Source: Desulforapulum autotrophicum
Lineage (GTDB): Bacteria > Desulfobacterota > Desulfobacteria > Desulfobacterales > Desulfolunaceae
NCBI GenBank assembly: GCA_020723285.1
Contig: DYJE01000008.1
Span: forward strand, 90,267 to 154,266
Direction of reading: 5' to 3'
DNA: 64,000 nt
Shown: one piece after another, positions 19,185-29,800 of the stretch
Position numbering within the stretch: position 1 is the first letter of the stretch
How the letters are laid out: each line of letters begins with the position of its first letter
Position numbers and translations under genes: made by a program
Notes under the pieces: model-generated
Told to the model about the DNA's origin: nothing
What the model saw: only the letters and a program-made list of their open reading frames with translations
Databases searched by the model: none

Positions 19185-20702
19185 TCAATCGAAAAAAAAC
19201 GCCGCGTGGTTGGAGTTGAACACCGGCGGGTCCCGGTTGATGATCGCTGAAATATCCGGGTGCTTCTTGAATTCCCTGGCCAGGAAATCCCGGATATCGG
19301 AGCGGTTCCAGCCCATGGGATGGTTGAACTCCTTGTACAGTGACAAATCCCCGTCGTAAAACTGGCTGGTTTCCAGGTATTCCCATCCTCTGGCAAAATA
19401 CGGCAGGTTGAACAGGGCGATGTTGAGGTACGAAATCAGGTGTTTGTGATCGCAGACAAAATCCATGGTTTTCCGGGCCGCGGCCTCGGTTTCCCAGGGT
19501 GTGCCGAAAAGCAGGTACACATAGGTGGCGATGCCCGCACGCTTGAGCTCGGTAAGACTCCGTGACACAGTGCCAAGGTCGATGCCTTTGGTCAGATGAT
19601 CCAGCACGTTCTGGTCCCCGGACTCGATGCCCAGCTTCAACATCCTACAGCCGGAGCGTTTCAGACTGCGGCAGAAGGCTTCATCCCCAAGCTGCCCCGT
19701 GATCCTGGCAAAGGTGTACCAGGGCGTATTGAATCCGCTGCGTTCAAGACGGGTCATGAATTTCGGACTCAGGGCGTTGTCCACGAAATGGAAAAGGGCC
19801 GGTTTGTAGATGGCGTCAAGGGCTTTGACCTGGTCAACGGCCCGGTTCACATCAAGGGGTTCGTAAGGATTGTTCTCCGCTTGTTCGGGGCAGAACGTGC
19901 ATTTTTTCCAGTAGCAGCCGTCCGCCGTGCAGAAAGGAATCACCAGCCCCGGACTCAAATACCGTCCGCCTGCGACCATGTCCCCGTAATCGGGCAGAAC
20001 ATCCGCTTCCTTGCGTTCAAACCCGAAAAGATCAAGGAGCGGGCCTTCGCCTTTTCCCGCGATCATCACATCCACGTAGCCGTCGAAGGGCGAGGCAAAT
20101 CCCGGTTTGCGCATAAAGGAGGTCACGAGGCCCCCTCCCAGAACGATGCGGATGCCGGGGTTCAGATGCTTCAGGTATCCGATCATGGCAAAGGTGCACA
20201 GGGCCTGGTTCAGGTAGTTCAGGGAAAACCCCACCGTGTCAAGGGCCCGGCCGTCTTTCGACAGCAGATCCTTGAAACGTTCGCTGAAATACGGGTAATA
20301 GACGTTTTCACGAAAATGCGCGGCAGCGTACAACAGATCTTCGCTTTTCAGCGGAGACAGGGTGTCGCTTTTATAGTTGGCCAGAGTCACCAGAGACCCG
20401 GAGGGCCGGGACACCATAGCCAGAACCTTGTTGATGTCCAGCACCGCGTTTTTGTAGCGGTCACGGTTGGCATACCCTTTTGATCCGGTGACCAGATCGA
20501 GGTTTTGCTCCCTTTTTTTAAGGGCCCGCTTTCCCCAGAGATCACCGGCCAGGGCCTTCTGATTGAAAAGGTAGTGAAACCCTTCAAGATTCATGTCAAT
20601 GGAGTGGACCGGAACACCGTGGTGTTTCAGGGTGCCGTGGAGTCTCGCAAGGCCCGGAGGAGGCTCACAGGCCTTGGCGGACGGGGGAAAAATCAAAAGC
20701 AT
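19185..20702 (-). CDS. Radical SAM protein with B12-binding-like N-terminal domain
   Basis: 505 residues. The N-terminus MLLIFPPSAKACEPPPGLARL has the fold start of B12-binding radical SAM proteins, but the DxHxxG cobalamin motif is not seen. The radical-SAM cluster is Cys263, Cys268 and Cys271 in GCYWKKCTFC, i.e. CX4CX2C, one residue longer than the classical CX3CX2C. LKLGIESGDQNVLDHLTKGI and YVYLLFGTPWET are the SAM-binding strands. Its ATG overlaps the stop of the McrB-like gene (TGATG), so the two proteins are translationally coupled. The substrate is unknown; the coupling argues for a shared role with the ATPase. The gene converges with the toxin gene. Confidence 0.85.
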   Translation of the reverse strand: MLLIFPPSAKACEPPPGLARLHGTLKHHGVPVHSIDMNLEGFHYLFNQKALAGDLWGKRALKKREQNLDLVTGSKGYANRDRYKNAVLDINKVLAMVSRPSGSLVTLANYKSDTLSPLKSEDLLYAAAHFRENVYYPYFSERFKDLLSKDGRALDTVGFSLNYLNQALCTFAMIGYLKHLNPGIRIVLGGGLVTSFMRKPGFASPFDGYVDVMIAGKGEGPLLDLFGFERKEADVLPDYGDMVAGGRYLSPGLVIPFCTADGCYWKKCTFCPEQAENNPYEPLDVNRAVDQVKALDAIYKPALFHFVDNALSPKFMTRLERSGFNTPWYTFARITGQLGDEAFCRSLKRSGCRMLKLGIESGDQNVLDHLTKGIDLGTVSRSLTELKRAGIATYVYLLFGTPWETEAAARKTMDFVCDHKHLISYLNIALFNLPYFARGWEYLETSQFYDGDLSLYKEFNHPMGWNRSDIRDFLAREFKKHPDISAIINRDPPVFNSNHAAFFFD

Positions 20703-22897
20703 CACAAACCTTCAGTCCGGACAGGAGTCTTCATCATTTTTTTCAATTTCAGGGCGGAGCGGATCAGCAGCGCCTCTTCAGGCCGTCTGTCAAGAAGCCT
20801 GCCCACGGGTTTCCCGGCCATGAGATCGGCCCGTTCCCCGCTCTCTATATCCTTGAAACAGAATCCGTAAAGGCATTCCAGGGTTTTTGGGATGACAGCC
20901 GCAGGTCCGTGAACGACGCTCAGCACCCGCTGGACGACCTGAACGTCCAGGGCGTCGGTCCAGGTGTCGAACACACGGGGATGGTCCAGGGCGTCCCAGG
21001 CCAGGTAAACGTAACGCAGAATATCGAGAATCACCCGGTTGCCCAGCTCAAGCCCCGCTGTTTCAAGAATGCCGGAAAGAACGCCCAGACAGCCGGACAG
21101 GGCGTCCATCACATGGCCGTCTGCCGAGGTGTCGGCCCGGACGTCCCGCATGAGTTTCCGGATGTCTTCGGGCTTCAGATGGTTGGCCATAGGGGACTCC
21201 TGAAAATTCAGATCCCGCGCCATGGACCGTTTCCGTTCTTTGACCGTCAGGTGTTCATCGGGTCTCAGGCTTTCCAGCTCGATGACATTGGCCTTGGACA
21301 GCACCGCCAGATCCGGTTTTTCATACAGTGCACCGTCCGCCAGGGTTCCGATGATGAACAGATTGGACGGAATGGACAGGTCCTTGGGGATTTCCGAATA
21401 CTGGGCAATATCGTCATCCATGTGAAGATGGACGTTCTCCCCGGTTTCCCAGGCGCAGAGGATATCGGCCAGATAATGCTCCGCCTGTGAATGATTCATG
21501 TTGTCAAGGATCAGGAAAAACGGGTTGTCCATGCCCCGTTTAAGGACGTGCCCCGCGTTGATGATCAGCTCAAGGGCCTGGGTTGTTTTATACTGTTCCC
21601 CCCGGCTGTCCAGACTCCCCAGAAGATGCGTCCGGTCCGTCCAGTTCCGGCCCACGGGGATGATTTCATACGTCCTTGACCGGGTGTGGACACCGTGTTC
21701 GTTGATCTGGATGTCCCGGGTGTACAGGTAGTCGGAAAACAGACGGATCTGGTCGTCCGTGAGCCGGTGGATGGCGTCGCCCCACATGCTGAAGGCGGGT
21801 ATGCGTTGATCGTCCAGGTAGAAATCGCTGATTTTCAAAGGTCCCTTGAACAGCCAGTCGATTCGGACAAAATTTTTCGTGGATTCAAAATACGAATCAA
21901 AGGCGTCTCCGGAATCATCGAAAAAATGGGGCTGAAGCACCACGCCGATGCCACCCACGGTGTACCCGCCCTGATAGGCGATGATCACGTCGCCTTCCTT
22001 CAGGTCCTTCATCATTTTCTTCTGGTTCATGTCGATGTTCTTTTTGCTGTCCAGGCCGTACAGCGACATGATGCCGTCTTTCAGCATGGTCTTTCGGACC
22101 AGGTTGATCTTTTTGTCCGATCCCTCGAAAGCGTTGACGATGTCCTTGTCGTTGTAGCTGATCTTGAACCAGCGGCGGCTCAGAAGGTCGCTCTCTTCGG
22201 TCAGGGATTCGTCGTTCCGCTTCTTTTCGTCCATGTACTGGGCGAACAGATGGGCCAGGGCTGTTTTTCCGCTGCCGGAGGCCCCGGAAAGCATCACGAA
22301 GGGCTTGGTTTTGAGGGAAAGGATCAGACGCTGGATGATGTCCTGATGGAAAAAAAAGCCCCGGTGATCAAGGAAAGTGGAGAATCGTGTGTCCGGCCCC
22401 ATGCCCAGGACAGGTTTGAGGCTTTCGGGAAGACGGTCGGGAAAACGCTCCACAATCATCCGGAATCCGTCGGTGCTGAAATTGAAAAGGTAGCCCTGGT
22501 TGACACCTTTCAGCGTGTTGAACGGCTTGTTCGTTTCAATGGACGCGCTGATCATGTCCATCATGGGCTTGATTTCCTCAAGTCCCACAGGCCGTGAAAG
22601 ATCGTAAAAATCCAGGTCGATGCGATACCCTTCCTTTTTGATGTTCACATGGCTCCGCGCCTTGTCCTTGGCGATGGAAAAGGCCATGATCTCCTTCTGG
22701 GCGAAACAGATCACCATGTCCCCGGCCTCGACCTCTTTCATGGCGTCCCAATGTGGAAAGGATTTCCCGCCGGCCACAGGCGACGGAGCCCAGATGTAGC
22801 CGTCCATCCTGGCCCTGGCGTAGGTGTGCCCCAGATTCACCCACCAGACATTGAAATAGTAGCTGACTTCAAAACCCCAGTCGTCCCTTCCGTCCAC
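20702..22897 (-). CDS. McrB-like AAA+ ATPase with two EVE-like domains
   Basis: 731 residues. Residues about 10-130 form an EVE/PUA-like module (WWVNLGHTYARARMDGYIWAP, AGDMVICFAQKEIMAF), a fold that reads modified bases. Walker A is GASGSGKT at 205-212. A second EVE-like module (RWFKISYNDKDI, EGDVIIAYQGG, VRIDWLF) fills about 240-400, between Walker A and B. The McrB-type core resumes with VGRNWTDRTHLLGSLD and the Walker B FLILDNMN at 461-468, where Asn466 replaces the usual catalytic Glu. The start is GTG, with AAGGAGA seven bases upstream. No McrC nuclease gene is adjacent; instead the radical-SAM gene overlaps the stop. By analogy with McrBC-type type IV restriction, a modified-DNA sensor is plausible. 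Confidence 0.82.
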   Translation of the reverse strand: MDGRDDWGFEVSYYFNVWWVNLGHTYARARMDGYIWAPSPVAGGKSFPHWDAMKEVEAGDMVICFAQKEIMAFSIAKDKARSHVNIKKEGYRIDLDFYDLSRPVGLEEIKPMMDMISASIETNKPFNTLKGVNQGYLFNFSTDGFRMIVERFPDRLPESLKPVLGMGPDTRFSTFLDHRGFFFHQDIIQRLILSLKTKPFVMLSGASGSGKTALAHLFAQYMDEKKRNDESLTEESDLLSRRWFKISYNDKDIVNAFEGSDKKINLVRKTMLKDGIMSLYGLDSKKNIDMNQKKMMKDLKEGDVIIAYQGGYTVGGIGVVLQPHFFDDSGDAFDSYFESTKNFVRIDWLFKGPLKISDFYLDDQRIPAFSMWGDAIHRLTDDQIRLFSDYLYTRDIQINEHGVHTRSRTYEIIPVGRNWTDRTHLLGSLDSRGEQYKTTQALELIINAGHVLKRGMDNPFFLILDNMNHSQAEHYLADILCAWETGENVHLHMDDDIAQYSEIPKDLSIPSNLFIIGTLADGALYEKPDLAVLSKANVIELESLRPDEHLTVKERKRSMARDLNFQESPMANHLKPEDIRKLMRDVRADTSADGHVMDALSGCLGVLSGILETAGLELGNRVILDILRYVYLAWDALDHPRVFDTWTDALDVQVVQRVLSVVHGPAAVIPKTLECLYGFCFKDIESGERADLMAGKPVGRLLDRRPEEALLIRSALKLKKMMKTPVRTEGL

Positions 22898-23011
22898 GAT
22901 GCGTCTCCTTTTCCCGGTTCTTTATCGCCTTTCTTTTTTTCCATAAACAACCACAACAGGCAAAAAAACACAAAGGGAAAACGTCAGGGTCTTTCCGTGG
23001 AAATATTCAAT

Positions 23012-23046
23012 CGCCTCCGCCGTTTTTCGAAAAACCGACGGAGGCG
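23012..23046 (-). terminator. Strong hairpin between the CXXC-repeat gene and the McrB-like gene
   Basis: A GC-rich hairpin with arms of about 16 bp (CGCCTCCG near the base, A/T runs near the tip) and one imperfection, 8 bp after the stop of the small CXXC-repeat gene. No long T run follows on the minus strand, so it may be a weak terminator or a stability element. It would separate the two genes. Confidence 0.55.
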
Positions 23047-23053
23047 GTGTCCG

Positions 23054-23284
23054 TCACAGAATGGCCACAGGATTGCAAAGATCGTCGTTAACCTCCGAAC
23101 CCTTTCCGCATCCACCGCAGTAGTATTTCAGATCCACCTTCCGGGGGTTGACAAGGCCGTCGGGGCTGCACGCATTCTCCCCGCAGCGGCTGCACTGGTA
23201 AACCGTATCCACGGGCCTGGGTTCACAGAGGCTTTCGATATCGATGCCCACTTTTCCACATTGTCCGCATCCGTATTGTTTCAT
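23054..23284 (-). CDS. Small protein with three 25-residue CXXC repeats
   Basis: 76 residues built as three tandem units that start at about residues 4, 29 and 54, each Y-x-CxxCG followed by about 18 residues that end in a N/E-P-R-x-V-D-type turn. CXXC pairs are Cys6/9, Cys31/34 and Cys56/59, with single cysteines at 20, 39 and 70. Zinc or another metal is the likely ligand. No known family is recognised. The start ATG has AAGGAGG. It is upstream of the McrB-like gene, 156 bp away and separated by a hairpin, so co-transcription is uncertain. Confidence 0.78.
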   Translation of the reverse strand: MKQYGCGQCGKVGIDIESLCEPRPVDTVYQCSRCGENACSPDGLVNPRKVDLKYYCGGCGKGSEVNDDLCNPVAIL

Positions 23285-23619
23285 GGTGTCCTCCTTGATG
23301 TATCAGGTTTTGACCCATTCACCGGCAGATGGTTTCCCGGTGTTGTGAGGACCCTCCGCCGATGATCATGGTCATAAGGATAAGGCGGTTTATCGGGCGG
23401 GTCAAATTTCCGCCCCCAGCAGCCGCTGGTGGGAACCCCGAACATAAAAACATATCCCACTGATATCATGATCTATTCATTAGCCATTCGTTCACATTGC
23501 CCTGGGTTTGTCATTTTTTTGTCAGGCCATAAGACCATCGGAAGCCATCGCCGATTTCGCTATCGATCAACGTCATAGCATATCTAAATTGTTTCGGTCA
23601 TTGCCCAGGATCATTGTGT

Positions 23620-23647
23620 GATGGACACGGCTCCGCCTTTGCCCATC
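23620..23647 (+). repeat. Half copy of the GATGGGCACGG-type repeat
   Basis: GATGGACACGG, then a CCGCCTTTGCCCATC end, closely matches the left arm of the inverted pair at 63545-63576. Confidence 0.55.
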
Positions 23648-23685
23648 AAGTTTCCTGACACAGAATAAACAGCCGATTAGTTAAA

Positions 23686-23723
23686 GGATCGGGCCATTTG
23701 TCGGGTTTTTGAACCCGACCTAC
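23686..23723 (-). repeat. REP-like palindromic repeat, copy 2
   Basis: Arms GTCGGGTT and AACCCGAC around a 4-nt loop, followed by CTAC (GTAG on the minus strand). The preceding GGGCCAT-TGTCGG flank is shared with copy 1 at 2736-2778. Confidence 0.65.
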
Positions 23724-23835
23724 AAAGGGCCGCGTGATGTGTGTCTGAGACATATCCCGCCCCCACCCGTTTGCCCAGCTTTTCAAGCTTGTCCTCACGA
23801 AAGTGGGGAAGCTGGCCGCCGGAGGCAGGAATATA

Positions 23836-23874
23836 AAGAAAATCCGGAAGCCCTTACAACGCGGGCTTCCGGAT
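23836..23874 (-). terminator. Rho-independent terminator of the giant synthase gene
   Basis: A perfect 12-bp stem, ATCCGGAAGCCC with its complement, a 9-nt loop, and TTTTCTTTAT on the minus strand; 12 bp after the stop codon. Confidence 0.9.
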
Positions 23875-23886
23875 CACTAAAAACCA

Positions 23887-26800
23887 TCACGAGGAGGCGA
23901 TGGCGGTCATGCGGAGACTGAAGTTTTTCATCTGGTAAATGAGGAGGCCGTCCACGGTGAGGTAGCCGTCGGCGGTGATGACGGGGTTTTCGCCGTCCGC
24001 AACCGCCGTGATCAGGGCTGTGACCTCCACTTTTTTGTTGCGTGGAATGACCTGGCCCCGGTAGAGCCACTGGTGTTCCGTGCCGGTGACGAAATCCAGG
24101 CGGTGAGTGTCCGCCAAGGGTTTGAAGCGTTCCAGAGCCGCGAACTTCATCAGCTGAATAAAGGATTCGATGCCCAGGGAACCGGGGCAGACCGGGTCCT
24201 GATAAAAATGGGCCTTGAAGAACCATTCATCCACGTCCACGGTCTTGTATCCCCGGACATAGCCGAGACCGTGGGGTCCGCCGTCCGGGATGTAGCATTC
24301 CACGCCATCCACCATCAGAAGAGCCTTGGACGGCATGGACGCGGGTTTGAACGGATCGGCGTTCGTGTCGTCGGGGGTCAGCGGGGCTTCCTTCGGGAAA
24401 TCCATGGCCACGGCCCGTCCCATTTCCGCTTCCGTGGGCCGGTAAACGATGGTTTCCGGGTTACGGATGCCCACCTGCTGCTCCATGGTTTCGTTGGTGA
24501 AGAACCCGAAATTCGTCACGCCTTTGTACAGCATGTCGCCGTCATGGAGAATTTCAAGGTCGAAATCCTCGATGATCATGCCGGCGGCTTCGGACACTTT
24601 GGTCATGCGGGTGCGCATGGTGAGGGTTCCGAAGCCCCGTTTCACTTCCTTGTAAAGGATGGCCTTGCCGCCCAGGTTTCGGAACTTCAGCTGTTTCTCG
24701 TTTCTCAGGGCCGATCCGGCGTAGGCCGCCAGCCAGCCGCAGGGCTGGAGGGCGATTTCCAGAAGCACGCAGAACGGCATGTTGTCCGAACGATTGGCCC
24801 TGAAATACCACTCGTCAGCGGGAACACGGTATTCGGCTTCGATCCAGCCGCCGGATTTCAATTCCCAGGCCTTGTGATCGGCCTTTGTGACACAGTCCAT
24901 AAAAAAGTAGGGCGGTCCGGGAAGACGGGCGATGATGCGGTCCGAATCGAACACCTTGTACTTATCACCGAACGCTTCGGACGGTTTGCCCACGGCGTAG
25001 GCCAGGAGTTTTTTCCGGTCAAACAGCACGGATTTTTCACCGGCCTCTTTTCCTGCGCTGTCTTTGCCGAAGGAACCCAGGAGGCGTTCGTCCATCACCG
25101 CTTCGTAGCCGGAAATGGTGGCCACCACGGCGTTCTTTTTGTCAAGGAAGTAGAAATCCGACGTCATTTTATGTTCGGTCAACGATTTTACCTCCATCAC
25201 CACGGTCATGCCGTCATGGGGGAATTCCCGGCTGTACTGGCGGTACGAAGCGCTATAGCTGGGCAAAGACACCACTCCCTTCTGCTCGTAACACCAGAGA
25301 ATGGCCATCTGATAGGCAGAATCGATAACCAGAGGATCGGCGACCCAGTTGGTTCTTAAAGGATCGGCAATCCATGACGAGGGCGGAGGCGCGGATGCCA
25401 CGTCCGCCACCATGCCCCGTTCGGAGCAACCCCTGACCGTCTTGATGCCATGGAGATCCGGCCCGTGGAACAAAACCTCGTTATAAGCTTCTTGGATTTT
25501 CCGGCCGTAGGAACTTGCCAGGATTTCAACCGGAATAGCATACTCCGGTGCTTCGGGCAGCCGTTCCACAAGCACGGCGTTGGCCCTGGAATGAAGGACT
25601 TCCCTTTCCTGGTTGCCGTTACGGATCTCCATGTCCACCTCAAAGAGCCCACCGTCTTTTTTCACGGGTTTGCCGCTCATCAGCCGGATGGTTTTGGTTT
25701 CACCTTCTATTTTAATCCCTTGAAGCACACGCATGTTATCCAGGCCATGAAGCAGAAAGCCGGGGTTTTTGTGCAGCGCACCATGACCAAACCATTCGGT
25801 CATCAGGGCGAAGGGCACCACGGGCTTATCCTTGATCACATGGGATTTCAGGACCGGATACAGCTCGGCGTCCACCTCCTTTTTGAAAGACACGCCAAGA
25901 TGGGCGGCCATGGGCTGTGGTTCGGGCTCGGCCGATGTCTCTAGTGCCTGATCCATCGCCGCCAGTTCGTCCATGCTGGTGGGGAACGTTCCGCCGATCA
26001 CCACTTCCACCGGGTCGGAAAGGGGTGCCGCCATTTCCGTCACCATGCATTCCGCCCCCTCTTTCAGGGGAATCAGTTCCACATGCTTTTTCGCGAATTC
26101 CTTTTTCAGGCTTTCGGTGACCATGCCGCCGTCCCAGGGCCCCCAGTTGATGGACACCACACGGCAGGCTTTGTTATGCTCCGCGTAGGCCCTTCCGGTT
26201 TTGTTCAGCACCTCGTTGGCCATGGCGTAGGCCACCTGTCCGGTGTTGCCGATCCGGGCGCTCACCGAGGAAAACAGCACCAGGTATTTGAGGTCCTCTT
26301 CGGGTATGGTTTTCAGAAGATTTTCAAGGCCGTGGACTTTGGTGTTGTAAACCCGGTCGAACTGCTCCCGGGTCTGGTCCACGATGAACCGGTCTTCCAG
26401 CACACCCGCCCCGTGAATCAGGGCTTTCACCGGACCGAAGGAGGCTTTCACCTCTTCCATCACCCGGCTCAGACTGGCCGGTTCGTTCACGTCCGCCGGA
26501 AAATAGTACACATTGGACCCGGCCTGTTTCAGGCGGTTCAGGGTCCCTTTGATTTCCCGGTTGCCCATGATGGTTTTGAAAGCCTTGTCCACCTGGGCCG
26601 GCGTGACTTTCTGGCCCTTGAACTGATGTTCGAGGATGGCTTTCTTGATGGCCGGAATATCGGTCAGCGAAGCGAGCCAGGACGGTTCGGAAGGCGGTTC
26701 TTCGGTTCTACCCAGAAGGACGATGGTGGGTCTGGCTTTCCGTGCAAGGGCGATGGCCGCTTCGGCGGTGACCCCTTTGGCACCGCCTGAAACCACCACC

Positions 26801-29800
26801 ACATCTTTGGGGCCAAGGGCCAGAGAGCCCTTCCCGGCTTCCGCTTTTTCAAGATGCAGGATAAACCTGTCCAAATCGGTGAGTCCCACTTCCACGGCCC
26901 CTTTGTGAAGGAGTTCATCCACGATGCGGCTGGCCATCCGTCCGTTCGCTTTGGCGTTCAGGTCCACGTCAAGGGCTTTGCAGCTGACGTTTTCCCATTC
27001 CAGGGCCGCTGTTTTGGCAAGACCGGACAGACCACCCAAGACCGGTGCGGCCAGTTTGCCGCCGCCAAAACCGAAGGTTCCGTCAAGGCGGGTCACCGTG
27101 GCGAAAAATGCTCCGCCTTTGCCAGCGGATTCCATGAGGGCCGCGCCTGTTTTATGGGCCAGCTCAAAGGCTTTTTTCAGGATTTCTTCGTGATGCCTGT
27201 CCCAGATGTCCGAATCCTTTTTCTTGAAACCGGCAAGGTTTGCGAGTCCTCCTTTTTTCTTCAGATCCGGAACGATGACAAGACCTGCGGCGTCCGGGGT
27301 TCTGTCATCCGGCTGGATGAGGGACGCGGAAAGCTTCCGGGCTTTGAGTTCATTCACGATGGCCGATGAAAGGCCGGTTTTGTCGTCGGTGACGTAGATC
27401 TTTTTCCCCGGAGGAAGGGTGATCCGGGTCTGGCCGTCAAGCGGCCGTTTTTCAAGGACCACCACCTGACGGTTGACCGTGACCGGTTCTGAGGGCACTT
27501 CCGCCGCATCTTCCTGTTTCACGGCCGTAACCGAAACTGTCGGAGCGGCTGCGGCAACGGTCGTTCCGGCACCCGACGATCCCACGTAATCCAGGATCTG
27601 CTGAAGGGTTTTAAGGCTGCCCATGACTTCAGGGTCCACCGACGGCAGATCGGGCATGAGGCTCTCGAATTCGCTCATGATCTCCACACGTTTGATGGAG
27701 TCGATCCCGAGGTCCGCCTCGATGTCCATGTCAAGGCCAACCATGTCTTCGGGGTAGCCGGTGAGGCGGCTCACCACGTCTTTCATGATGGCGGTGATCC
27801 GGCCCATGTCCACGGCGGGTGTCTGTGTCTGAACTGCGGGAGCCATGGGCTCTGCCGATGTTTGAGAGGCATTTCCGGCCACATGAGCCACGATGTCTCC
27901 CAGGGTTTTGAGCACCGCCATGTCGTCCGGGGACAGCGGGGGCAGATCGGGCACACGCTCTTCAAAAGCGCTCATGATCTCCACCCGTTTGATGGAATCG
28001 ATGCCCAGGTCCGCCTCGATGTCCATGTCAAGACCGATCATGTCCACGGGGTAGCCCGTGAGTTCGGAAACCACGTCCAGCATGGTCGCCGTGAGTTTTT
28101 TCAGATCAACGGAAGGAGCCGAAGATTTGACGGCCGTCACAGGCTGTGCCACTGCAGGGGTAAGAGCCGCAAGGGATTCGGTGACATAGGCGAGGATTTC
28201 GCCCAGAGTCTTGAGGGTGGCCATGGCTTCAGGCGAAATGCTGGGAAGATCGGCGCTTCGTTCTTCAAAAGCGCTCATGATCTCCACGCGCTTGATGGAA
28301 TCGATGCCCAGATCCGCCTCGATGTCCATGTCAAGGCCGATCATGTCCACGGGATAGCCCGTGAGTTCGGAAACCACGTCCAGCATGATTTTCGTCAGAT
28401 GCCCGGTGTCCACGGCGGCTGCCGGGGCCGACGCTGCGGATGACGGAACAGATTCGGCCGAATCCGCTTCTCCGGCCACATATTCCAGAATTTCGCCCAG
28501 GGTCTTGATGGTGGCCATGGCTTCGGGAGAGATGGGGGGCAGATCAGGCACACGCTCTTCAAAGGCGCTCATGATCTCCACACGTTTGATGGAATCGATG
28601 CCCAGATCCGCCTCGATATCCATATCAAGACCGATCATGTCCACGGGATAGCCCGTGAGTTCGGACACCACGTCCAGCATGGCCTGTGACAGCTGCTTCA
28701 TGCTTACGGCCTGTTTTGACGATACCGGAGACGGTACGGCGGCAGACTGTGTTTCAGCGCCGCTGTCCGGTGACGTTTCACACACGTAAGCCACGATCTC
28801 GCCCAGGGTCTTGATGCCGCCCATGACTTCGGGTGACATGGGGGGCAGATCCGGCACACGCTCTTCAAAAGCGCTCATGATCTCCACACGTTTGATGGAA
28901 TCGATGCCCAGATCCGCCTCGATGTCCATGTCAAGGCCGATCATGTCCACGGGATAGCCCGTGAGTTCGGAGACCACGTCCAGCATGTGTTTTTCCACGT
29001 TTTTCCTGAAATCACCCGAGGGTTTGGGCGTCTCGGCAACCGCCCTGACAGGCGCAGCCGCTTTCACCGTCTCACGGAGTTCAGGAATCCGGGGTTTCGG
29101 GGCTTCGGCCCTGGGAGCCGGTGCGGGCACGGCTTTCACAGGCGGTACGGCCGGACGGGGAGTCTCGACAGAGACAACAGCGGCTGCAGGTTCGGCAGGC
29201 GCTCCGCTGAAAACCCTGGGTCGCGTTTCGCCGGCCATCATCTGACGGGCTTTTTCCATGATATCCTGAAGCGTCCGGCCCGCATCGGCCTGGGCCGCAA
29301 GGAAACGGTTGTGGGCCTCGGCGGTCTGGCTCTGGATGGCCTGCATGGATTTCAGGCCCTCGCTGATCACGGCGAGGGCGTCATGAACCGGAACAGCCGG
29401 GCTGGCCGTAACGGCAGGCGCAGCATGCAACGGGCCGGATACGGGTTTGACATCCTTGTTTTCGGAAGGTTTCACTGAATTTGGCATGGTCTTGTTTTCC
29501 ACGGGTTTGGCCACCGTTTCCGGTTTGGCCGTCAAGGCAGCCGGCGCAGGGACAGATGTTGGAAGCGTGAGGGTGGTTTTGGGTCTGGGTTTCACCGGGT
29601 TCCTGTAATTGGCACCGGTGATGGGAATGCTCATGCCCTGTTTTTCCGGCTTGGACACCGGGTCCTCCCAGACTGAAAACTGAACGGGACACCCCAGGGC
29701 CGCCAGACGGCACAGGGCTTTGGCCAGATCCAGCATGCCGGATTTCTTGCCGGATGAGGGATCGAGGGCCACCACATGAACCCCCTTGTCCGCAGTCATG

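Larger units (their letters stand above)
23285..23835. other. Intergenic gap, no gene; two REP-like repeats
   Basis: About 550 bp between the CXXC-repeat gene and the giant synthase. I see no convincing gene on either strand. It holds a half element at 23620-23647 and a full palindrome at 23686-23723. Confidence 0.6.

Noticed and set aside
27670..28900. Regular repeats with about 300-bp period, considered as a CRISPR or satellite array
   Set aside because: They are in frame, encode acyl carrier domains and have no unique spacers.
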